Source of the DNA: Condylostoma magnum
Taxonomy: Eukaryota; Ciliophora; Heterotrichea; Heterotrichida; Condylostomatidae
Assembly (NCBI GenBank): GCA_920105805.1
Contig: CAKKTI010000027.1
Coordinates: 1-31,492, forward strand
Length of the DNA: 31,492 bases
Direction of reading: 5' to 3'
The notes below the pieces were generated by a model. That model searched no databases, was not told the origin of the DNA, and was given only the letters and a program-made list of their open reading frames with translations. The stretch's first letter is position 1; each line of letters begins with the position of its first letter. The position numbers and the translations under genes were made by a program. Shown here in pieces: positions 1 to 10,400 of the stretch.

Positions 1-1
1 A

Positions 2-1921
2 AGAAAAATCCCCTTTATTTTTACATTAGAAGAAGCAGAAGAAGATTGATACGATCATTTTTACAGTGTTTTTGAGACTAATGCAAGAATGACAATATTG
101 GTGACTGTAGCTTAGCTTAATGTATACAAGTTTTTATATGAAATTGGTATGAAGCCATATGACTTTATAAATTTGATTCCAACTATAGAAATTTCAAGTT
201 TATTAACAGAGTATGATGACTATATGTCTATATTTACAGACAGCTTTGAGTTAGTTTTTCCGAAATATATTGGAGAACTGGGATAAAGACTAGAACCAAT
301 TTTTACTCAAAAGAAATTAGTAGGATTTATAGCCTGTGCCGGATATGATATTGCTTTTCTCCCATTACTTGGCATGGATTTCTGCATAAGGCGGGGATTA
401 AATTATGAAATTGGAGAAAATTTAGATAAAGCTATCCGATTAATAAAAATAGATAGCTGCACTGGACCTTTGAAAATTATCAACAACTAAAATGATAGAT
501 AATTTGAAATATTTATTGTTAGTTAGTATAGAATAAATGAAGAAGGTATTAATATGACTCGAGTTATGCATATTACACCATTTTCTTCCGTTTTTATTAA
601 TTCTGTAAGCCCAATATTATACAATGGAAGCACTGAAAAGCCAAGTACATTAAGATCAGAGGACTATGAGTGCCCTTTTCCTGATTCTGATGTACAAGAT
701 TTTGATAATGGGCTCTTATTAATGACTGGTATTGGTATTATTATCATCATTATAACTTCAGTTATTACTTATTTCATTTGGAAATATTTCTGGAATGAGG
801 AGATACCACTCTTAATGACTAAAAGAGAAATTTATATTCCAGATATGCTAGTCTTTCTAACTATATTCGTTGAAATGGTTTAGTACATTTCCCTTGGCCC
901 AGAACTAGTTAATTTTGCTGATTAATTCTAAGAAATATAAGATAGTTTCACTGTAGAGCTTGAAGAATTTGTTGAACTTAAAGAAGGAGTGTTTTGAAGA
1001 GCTTTACAAGTTGTATATGGATGCATTGGACTATGGATATACTTATGCTGCGTAGCATATTTTAAACTGAATGAAAGATATAGCAATCTCTTCTTTTTCA
1101 GATTGTCTGGAGATTTAGTAGAGATTTTATTGCCTATCCTTGGTAACTTAGCCTTTCTACCCATCATTTCAACTTTACTCAATGTGCTGAGCTGTACTGA
1201 ATCTACTGGAGATTCCTTCACTGATAGCTTTATGGATAAAGATTGCTTTGAGTATTGCTGGTAAGATGATCATCTGTATTATTCATTAGCAAGTATCGTA
1301 GCATTAATGATATATCACCCTTTAGCAGTTTATTCAAGACCTCTATGGTAAGATATACAACCTGGATTGAATTTATTTGCAGACTATAAATTCCTAATGC
1401 TTAAAACAGTTTTCTAAGTAATTCTTGCCATTTTAAGCAAAACATTGAAGAAAAAGTCTAATTCTATATATTTCAGTATATTTATGCTGATTATAATAGT
1501 ATTCTTTGTGTTTTTGTGTAAAAGAAAGCCGTTTAACTATGCTAGAGCTAATTTATGGTATTACCTATCATTGATTTTTATAATAATAGTATTCCCCATT
1601 AGTTTTATTTTTGAATTTGTAGGCTTAGATGCCATGGCTTATTTGATTCTATTTACAATATCAGGAGGCTTGTTAACTTTATTTGGGTTAGTTTATTAGG
1701 CAATTTTTCTGCCTAACCTTCTATATAGATCAAAAGATAAAGACATTGCTCAATTATTTCGATTTGAGTTTGGAATTGGAAAGGATGCAGATCCTCAACG
1801 TATTGTGCACAATCTAAATATTTTCAATACTAGAGAAGAAATGTATGTGGAAGATAAAATAGAGTGATACTTAGTAAAACATATTGTTGATGGCATAGTT
1901 GGTACTTTGAAAATATCTTAA
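2..1921 (+). CDS. Receptor with Venus-flytrap-like ligand domain and multiple membrane spans (5' end outside window)
   Basis: The frame is open from base 2 to a TAA at 1919-1921 (639 residues seen; the next in-frame TGA is at about 1988). The first ~200 residues resemble the C-terminal lobe of receptor-family (type I periplasmic-binding-like) ligand domains: a stretch like NARMTILVTVAQ, then GYDIAFLPLLGMDFCIRRG, then NYEIGENLDKAIR, SCTGPLKI and NDRQFEIF. These match the family order of an alpha helix, the 'G-x-x-L-x-x-A-I' helix and the 'TG-x-(I/V)-x-F-x-x-x-(G/N)-D-R' strand. After a cysteine-bearing linker come about nine hydrophobic segments, starting near base 710, so it is not a plain seven-span receptor. 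Several W are TGA (for example 1865-1867) and many Q are TAA/TAG. A role as a surface chemoreceptor is inferred from architecture only; the ligand is unknown. The start lies upstream of the window. Confidence 0.6.
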
Positions 1922-2063
1922 ATAACGTTTTTTCAATACATACATTTTTCTTTATTTTCCATATATACAAGAAGGGTTTATAATATTTGAATTCTAATTA
2001 GCACTGTACCCTTGTGTATATAACGTTAATAATACATTAGCATATCAATAATTAAAATTCTAG

Positions 2064-3764
2064 ATGAGTAGGACTTAATTTAATCAATCTATACAATAAG
2101 TTATCATTTAAGACAAAAAGAAAGCTTTTTATAATTCTAATTTAAACAAATTCTCTTAAATAAAAATGCATCAAAAGCATCGATTAGAAGAGTAATTTTA
2201 GATTTACTATAAAAAGGTATTATTCCTTTATAATTAATTATGAAAGAATTATTGCTACTCACTTATTAATGCAAATACTGTATTCCTAAATCGTTTATAG
2301 GTAATTCATTTATTTGCATAAGGGAAAACTTTTGTTAAGTAATATTCAAATGAACTAGGAAAAATCAATTAAAACATTAAGTAAACAATTACATTTTACT
2401 TCTAAACTATCATAATCATCTGTAAGCTCTCTTAGAACCTAGTTTAATGCATTAAAATATGGATAATTTTAATTTAGCATATGTCTAAAATATCTGGATT
2501 TAAACTAGTAGAATTATCACGAAGATTATAAGAAGATTCTTTCCTTTAAACCAGCATTAATATTCATTCTTCCACTTTATTCAAGAAAAAGTCTAATGCA
2601 AGATCATATAATTCCTCTATAGAATTTGATTAAAACAATAGTTGAAATTTACCAAAACTTAATACTGAGAACTCAGTCTTTAAAGCTATGAGTAAGTCTC
2701 CTGGCATAAGAAAGAATAATGAAACAATAAACAATATAAAATCATTTAAATCTTAAAAGATGATGAATATAAAGGAGAAGTTACATTAAAATCGATTTAG
2801 CTTAAATCCTAACTTTTAAGAATTTTTCAAAATAGGAAAAAGAGTTTTACTTTAAAATTTTAAAAATAAGGAAAAATAGGATTAAACTATAAGTAATCAA
2901 TTTCCCATACATTAAGACAAAGCAACAGATACTTAAGATCTTATATAATAGGATACTTAAAATAGATAAACTTTGAATAATCAGAATCAAATTCAAAATT
3001 TCATGCTGAAAGAACTCACTCCATAAATAACAAAATTTCAAGTAAAACTCTAAGAGAAAGGTGCTCCCTTTGAAATGGCAAAGTAAGCCTTAAACGTGAT
3101 TATAGAAAACTTTCCACCTTTATAATAGTCATTAAAGCTTATAAAGCATCATTACGAAATTGAATTTAAACGACTATTTGATTTATCCTAAGGAGCGCCA
3201 TAGAAAGCTAGAAAATCATATATGGAACTGAAAAGGAAGATAAAAAGTTAAAGAAAGACTTTAGTTTAAGCAGTTTTTGAAAAGGAAAAAATTGAAGAAT
3301 AATGAGCAGAGTTTAAAGATTAATCAAACAAAACTATTTAAGATTTAACTTAAAAGAATAAATAGCTTCTATAATAATTTGAAATATAAAAAAGAAGGCT
3401 TTATCTCATGTCTTCACTTATAAATTTTTCAAGATAACAATTTCCATAGGTTTTAGTTTACTATAATACAACTTTAAAATCAAAGGAGGAAGAAACAATA
3501 GAGTGATTAGTATAATTTGATACTGTTTCATCTTAATTTCAAAGAAGAGGAGCTGTCAATTAAAATATGAGGGTTTAAATACCTTTATCATACTCATAAT
3601 AAGATCAGTAACATAATATACCCCAATCATCTCTTATATAGAGCACGCATTAGCCTGCATATTAAAGAAAACCTGAGAGAAAGTAAACAGGAGGATGAGG
3701 CTAGATGAAAACTATTGCAAGAAAGAAGAATAAAGTTTCAAGTGCCAAAAGCAAGTTTGTTTGA
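2064..3764 (+). CDS. Coiled-coil protein of unknown function (possibly TSNAXIP1-like)
   Basis: With the reassigned code this frame is open for about 566 residues from ATG 2064 to TGA 3762-3764; an in-frame TAA follows at 3780. ATG 2481 is an alternative start, since residues ~120-140 look less protein-like. The product is rich in Q, K, N and S. Its second half (roughly residues 320-480) is charged and coiled-coil-like, with a segment reading NVIIENFPPLQQSLKLIKHHYE followed by EIEFKRLFDL. This faintly recalls the N-terminal domain of translin-associated factor X-interacting proteins, where a helix precedes an 'I-K-x-x-Y-E' segment; I hold that weakly. A basic tail of K/R/S ends the protein. 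There is no membrane segment or catalytic motif. The low complexity and high AT content make the exact start and any tiny introns uncertain. Confidence 0.5.
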
Positions 3765-3882
3765 ATTGGTAAATATATTTAATCTCATGAATTATTAATG
3801 ATTTTGCATATTTAACTTATATTAAGGATAATTGCATACTTCTCTCTTAAAGTATGGTAATAATATGATTCTAAGTAATACA

Positions 3883-5062
3883 ATGTCCATCGAATTTCCG
3901 AGGCTTAATACTATAGGAAATCTACTGCATTCTAATGTATAAACATTAATTGATACGCTTTATTATTATGCCACTTCTTCTATGAGTTTAAAAGATGAAG
4001 AATAGTCACTAAGGGTTCATTATTATAGAAAAGCAAATTTTAACTTCCATTATTGAGGCAAATAATACAATAGATTTATTATTATTTCTTACTATAATAC
4101 TGTAATTTAAAAGAAATAGCAAAGCATATTAAACTGTTCAAGCTATTTTTAAAATAAAAGTCATGATTTTAATATTTATGCATCTTTTATATCTAATTTA
4201 TAAAAATCCTATGACTCTATCAAAAGGGAACTTAATACATCTATAATTATCAAGACTATCTGATAGAATAAAATTAAAGTATGTGACTTTACAAAATTAT
4301 ATGCAATTAATAATTTTATCATATATACACTGCAAACTAATAAATATGTTATTAAACAACCTCAAAAAAACTCCCCATAGATTTGATATTGATGTGTTAG
4401 ATATAATATCCCGGCACTGAATACCTTATAATAAAAACGTTCCTGTTTTACACAAACAAAATATTCAGATTACTGATGATATGTATCCTTAAAAACCAGC
4501 AGAAAACTCATAATTATATCGACTATTCTATCCTATAGAGCTAAAAGATTGAAAAGGAGGAATTCCAGTAGGCAAAATCATAAAATAAGAGCAAAAATAA
4601 TAATTCCGGTTCATCTAAAAGCAATACAAACATCGATTACACTCAACACTCTACAATCCTCCTATACAAAAGACTTTTAAATGAAAAGACTACAACAGTA
4701 TATAAGAAGCTGAGCAAAAAGTGAAAGAATTTCAAACTTAAATAAACAATCAATACAAGTTATGGAGGAACCAATACAGAATAAACTTTTGCGAATTGAA
4801 AGATGAGTTTTATTTATAAGTAAAGATCAACCACTTTTTTGAAAGAATTTCATTCCAATGCTCTATTTTTGACGCTTAAAACATATTTAGTCACGATTGA
4901 TATATGAGTCATACTGATATGGAAGATGAACAGACTAAAGATACAATGCATGTTTACAAAATATTTTCAAGAGAACTAAAACAAACACTACCAGAATTCC
5001 TAGGAAATCAGAAGCAGTACGATAATAATCTATTCAACGTAAGGAGATCAAATCTATATTAA
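3883..5062 (+). CDS. Unknown protein, second half clear, first-half frame uncertain
   Basis: I do not recognise this gene. The part from about 4370 to the TAA at 5060-5062 is convincing protein in one frame: it carries FDIDVLDIISRHW, then RLFYPIELKDWKGGIPVGK, a charged helix EAEQKVKEFQTQINNQYKLW, and an acidic end SHTDMEDEQTKD before the basic final residues. The first part has two competing open frames. One starts at ATG 3883 (MSIEFPRLNTIGNLLHSN) and looks more protein-like. The other is continuous with the second half and could start at ATG 3695 (MRLDENYCKKEEQ), overlapping the previous gene. A short intron joining the first frame to the second is possible but I could not place it. The in-frame TAA lies only 8 bp before the TGA of the convergent EFR3-like gene, so TAA is probably the true stop. 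Confidence 0.45.
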
Positions 5063-5070
5063 GTTTTTAC

Positions 5071-7047
5071 TCATAAAAATTACTAGAAATAGGATTCAAG
5101 CATCTTTTCTTCATTTTCCTCGAAATTAGCTATTGATAAGTTGTAGTCTTTGAATGATCTGTCATATGTGTTGAATCGAGACAAAAAGTTGCTCTCTTGT
5201 CTATCAGAAAAGACTGATGAGGAAACAGAGGACTCTGATTAAATAAAAGCTAATGGATCATGCATTCCATCTTACCCGTCAACTAAAAACTCAAAAGCTT
5301 CCATGTCAACCTGTTCATCTATTTGATTTATATCGATTTCAAAAGCATCTGAGGGTAGTTTAGTTTTGCTACGCTTGAAAATAGGCAGATCTTCTTTTCT
5401 AAACAGGTTTCCATCCTGCATTGGAAAATCATTTAGTTCTTATTGCAAGATTTCTAATAAAGGCTGTCCTATATAATGTTATTCCAGATATTGTATGCGT
5501 TTCTCTAGCTTTTCCTATTACATTTTGGAATTAAGCAGTTTTAGTAGACATATTATCAAAAAGTAATAAGTGAATTGAATTTAAGGATTTTCTTATTGCT
5601 AAGCTTGCTCTGTTAGTTTCTTAATAAAAGGTACTATTAGTAAAATAGTACTAAAGTTATTTTAATGCATTACAATTTACCACAGTTTAAAACAAATTTT
5701 GTATATTTTAAAGCTCTTTTTAGTTAGATTTGCATCTTGGCTACTTAAAAACTTCAAAATGACTAATGAGCAGTTTGATATATCATGTTTTTAATAAGTT
5801 ATGAAATTCTTACAAAAATCCATTAATTTGAACAGTATTTTAAATAGAGGATACTCTTATTAATTGAACAATTTTTGAACAACTCTGGACATTATTTCCA
5901 TTACGTCAAAAATATTCTATCTTTCCTACATTTTGTCTTATAATGCTCCTAATAAAATCTCATAACACACAATATAGTTTTAATCAAACTTATTATCCTA
6001 GAACAGGGATTTCAATAGAACAAAGTAATTTTAAGAATCTGTTTGATTTACTCAGTTAAAGATCAAATCCTTAACAGAATTTATTTCAATCTGCATTCTA
6101 ATAAAATGTAAAAATGCTTATTTTAGCTCCTGGTTGTATAAGAACGTTTGAATTGAGTTATATTAAGAATCATGGACAAGCTTCAAAGCAAGAATTATCT
6201 ATCTACTTTATTCCACACTGAGTGATTCTACATTCCTGTTAAAATAGTAAATTAATGTCTTAAAAATAATAGCTTAGGTTTGAAAGTGAGATTACTCTAC
6301 TTCATGCGATAACAACAAGTCTATTATTTAAACAAATCTCGGTATTGTTTAATCACTTACTAACAGAAATTCTAATAGAGTCATTATAAAATTCTCAGCG
6401 TACATTATATTCTACAGCATTACACTGGACAGTGACTTCAAAATTTTAAAGTTTTCTGTTCTGCATTATTATACTCCTATTTTTAATAATGCTTACCAGC
6501 TTATACCTTCAATACTCTAAATCTCCTCACAATCTAAAACGTTCAAAATTGCACAAATTAATTTCACATCAATTTTTTCATAGTTTTAGTCAAATTTTTT
6601 GACTGAGAATACGAAAATTTGGTCAAGTAAACTGCTTTCTTAGTCTTTATGTAGATAACAGCATTAAATTACTAGTTGTTTAGCTATATCGTGAATCTAC
6701 TGAAATTAAGTGTTAATGAGAATATCATAGCAGATGTGATATGCAACCGTAACAAAATACTCCTTAAATGATTGCACAAATTACTTTAAAGCTCAAATTC
6801 CTAAGCAAATATTGTCGATTTGCCCTTACTATATTCACTCAAGTAACTTGTCATTGATTAAGAAAGCACAGTCTTTGATTTAATTTCTTCTGTCATTTAA
6901 ATAACTCATTACTTTCCCGCTCTTTAGTTTTACATGATGTTCTGGATCAAATGAGGGAGGAACTTTAAACATTTCATTTATTTTATCGCTTAAGTTACTT
7001 CTTCTAGTACATGGGTGACAGACCCATTTGCAACAATGTGCTCCCAT
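5071..7047 (-). CDS. EFR3-like plasma-membrane scaffold protein
   Basis: Start ATG 7045-7047, stop TGA 5071-5073, 658 residues (animal EFR3 proteins are about 820). The N-terminus MGAHCCKWVCHPCTRR has Gly2 and a cluster of cysteines, the layout of an N-myristoylated/palmitoylated membrane anchor and similar to the Cys-rich start of EFR3 proteins. It is followed by SDKINEMFKVPPSFDP and KVMSYLNDRR, which match the EFR3 order of a 'basic patch - I-F-P - Y-L-x-x-R' start, then by long armadillo/HEAT-like helices. The last ~120 residues are acidic and serine-rich, a likely disordered tail. EFR3 recruits phosphatidylinositol 4-kinase III alpha with TTC7 to the plasma membrane; that role is transferred from the family. 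In-frame TGA codons read well as W (LLEWIQQ, GIWALK, FNWVNQ). Another lipidated armadillo protein remains possible. Confidence 0.5.
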
Positions 7048-7439
7048 TTAAGTAAATTTGTTATGAGAATAATAAAAGTTAATTTTGTGTTAGAATATTT
7101 TTATTAGTATTACTTTGAAGTGGCTGACTTATGTTTTTTATTCAGATTTTTACTAATTCTAAGGATATATTTTGTTTAGTAGATTAAAAGATTAATTAAT
7201 TCTTATATTGTAAATAATTAATAATGTATAAAGTTAGATGAACACATTTTCTAAACTCGTTTATGATATATTAATAGAAAATAGTATGTTAGGCTGTTAT
7301 TGATAAAATTGGTAATGAAGTTACTTATTTGTAATTATATACATCTACCAAAATCTTACCTTTGCATCTGTAGAATAATAACTCAACTGATAAAAGTACC
7401 AATTTATGCATAATGAAAACAACTACAACATACTAAAAT
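7048..7439. other. 392-bp AT-rich intergenic spacer
   Basis: This lies between the stop of the polymerase gene (7440) and the start of the EFR3-like gene (7047), both on the minus strand. It should hold the polymerase 3' end and the promoter of the EFR3-like gene. I see only AT-rich sequence with short A/T runs and no motif-bearing frame. Confidence 0.5.
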
Positions 7440-10400
7440 TCATTAATTACTAATTAAAAATGGCTCGATAATTGATTTTAAATACTTAAATCCATAAAAA
7501 TCTGCAACTAAACTTAAAGAATTACAGTATTATTAAAAGTCATCAATTTATCCAATATAATCCCAACCACATTAACAATACTTTGCCATAACAGAATGCT
7601 AATTATTAAAGCATCTTCCACAATACAAATCTTAATTAAGCTGATTAGAAAACTTTACTTGAATCTAATCAATAAGATTATCTTCAAAAAACTACGGCTG
7701 GAAGTTACATTAGCAAATTGAACATTTAAAAACATTAGAAGATAATAATTGATCACTACAGAGATCAATATCCCTGCAATAAACGCAGTTTGGACAAACA
7801 ACTTCCGGTATTAAAATAGGAATTCATGGATCATTTAGCTAAGCAGCAGTAGAAAACTCACTAACTCCTATAAGTCTTAAGCAATTTTTCTTTAAGACCT
7901 AAACTTACTCGTGAAGCTAAGGCTCTAAGGATAAAATATGTATAATCACTTTCACTAGTTCCAGTTAATTTGACCCTTAACCTAAATTTGATCCCATTTT
8001 AATTGGGAAATCTTCAGGGGGCTGTTGTTAAAGATTTGTTAAATAATTGAAAAGCTTTTATGATAGTTCTTGCTATATAAATTAATTAGCAAATTCTAGT
8101 ATATTTTCATTTTAAATGTGACATTTGTATATCAACTCAGCTATGATGGAAAGCGATATTTTATTCAAATTTTCTGGTAGCAAATCTAATAAATGCCAAT
8201 GTGTTCCTATCTTAACTTGCTCATTATCATTCACAACTATTCCAGCGTAGTTCACCGTGTCTCTGAATAGTAAAATTTTCCAGAATTTTAAAGGCTCAAT
8301 TGCTAAATAACCAAAGGTAGGGCTTTAGCTTATAGTTTTCACTAAAAAGTTGCAATATTACTATGCCTCTTACAAATTATCCTTTTTAGTATCAATAATA
8401 ATTTTATCAGTGTGAGCATATACAATTCTTCCTCCAATTTTTTCAATTTCACTTAAAAGATGCTTGAATAATTATTATACCAACTTATGTATTGTCAAAT
8501 GCAGTAAAGGATCATACATACAAGACCTTTTATCAGTAATCCATCTATAGCAATGCATAAGCAATTAATCAGCATAAGGACTTCTATGCTTCTGTATATC
8601 ATTGAATCAATTATTAATCATTCCTCTTAATTTTCTAAAAGCATTTAAGCACAGAACTCTTTCATCGTATGCATTATTCTCTATAATTTTCCCAGTAAAG
8701 AGATGCTTAAAGCACAGCAAGGCGTTTACAGCTAAAACTCCTAGTTCTAATTCTACAGTGATAGTTGAATAAAGCCCGGTTCTTATTTAAGGTGGAGTAG
8801 TATAGTCAAAATCCTTAACAATATCTGAAGACAGGTCTTCTCCTCCTAAATCCGGAACCTTGTCATTGCTTCATCATATAATAGATTTTGAGAATTTTAA
8901 AGTTCTAGCAAATATTATATCAGATAAAAATATTTAAGAATCTTAGGGAATATTGCCTACAGGTACATTAGTATATTTTGCCATTCCTATTTTAAAATGC
9001 AGTTTGTTTTGTGAATTCTAAGCTGAAACGCATAATAAGCCAGCTCCTTATTATTACCAATTTATGTCTGTGAGGGATTCTGGCTCATAAGGAATTGTAA
9101 TTATAGGGAGTTCACTTTTCCAAGGCACACTAGTTAGTATTAAATATTGCTTATTTATTAGTTTTTTCATTTACTATTCCACTTGATTTTAGTTTCTGGG
9201 GTATTCAACCTAGCATTTTCAATCTTGTAAATACTCTTAAGTTGTATGATTCAAGTTCTACTATTCTCCTAGTCCTGGAGCTACAATATAATAATTGACT
9301 GATTTTTCTTAGAAATTGAAAAGTCCTCAAACTTATCTATTCCCTGTCTGTATTTTGTTAATGTATACTAAAGGTAGACTATCAATGTTTGTTATATAAG
9401 GTAATTCTGCCCTTACTTCAAAGTCCGAGACTTTAAATTAGTATGAACCTAAATTCCCCTACTCCATTATAAGATCTGCTTTATCTGGTTTTACCCTTAC
9501 AATGCATCCTAGTTATAGAACAGCGGATATATGAGGAGGAACGTTAGTTTCATATATTCCTTCAATCATAGGATCAGCTAGTGCATTTTATAGTACAAAT
9601 GATTTTTCCTTATATTCATTTTCCGGCAATGTGTACTCGAATAGATAATACGACTTTTTGTTATGAGGTAAGGTATGCCTAACTAGATTAAAATCAGGAT
9701 TATCTCTCTAAACCTAACTATTTATGTATATTTACCTACTAGCTTGCAATTTAACAGACTATAACTCCTCATTTGAATTAATTAACCACAATGTTAGTAT
9801 ACTTTCTCCTTAAATGCTAATAACCTGCCAATAGCTAGTCAATAATTCCTATTCCTTGCTCCTCATCAGCCCTTATAGATCCTTAGACTGATTATTAGGT
9901 GCTCTTCTCATCTTTTTAATTGTATTATTATACTTACGTCGTGCTCTTCAGGCAGATTACTGCCAACTCAGCCATTTCTCAAACCCTTCCTCCACACCAG
10001 GAGCATCTTCAGCATTTAACAGCTCATTCACAACTTAAACCTATTGAGGTGGCTTTATATCCTCTATATCATTGAACATTTTTTTAGGAATTTTCACAAA
10101 CATTGAATCTAAAGTTGACTATTAATACTTAGAATTCAGCTCTCTTACTTTCTTCTTCAGCCAATCAGGATAAGGAATCATAGGACATGGGTTTTCTACT
10201 TTTTACAGTGCAGCAGGGATTGTAACAACCTTTTGTATAGCGTTTCTAAGCCTTTCTTTATAATACCCTCAGTCAATGACATTCTGCATTGTGAATTCTT
10301 AGCAACTAAAGTCTTTAGTCCACTGTCTAAGGAATTTGTTTTTTACTGAGGTTTCCATTTAGAATATATTACAGGGAAAGGCTCGCTCAGTGACTGTTGT

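Noticed and set aside
1922-2063. RNA gene between the first two genes
   Set aside because: I found no cloverleaf or conserved RNA motif, only AT-rich spacer.
5071-5350. Extension of the plus-strand gene past 5062
   Set aside because: The plus frame stays open and Ser-rich, but the minus strand here is the acidic tail of the EFR3-like protein in a long conserved frame; the plus reading is a shadow.
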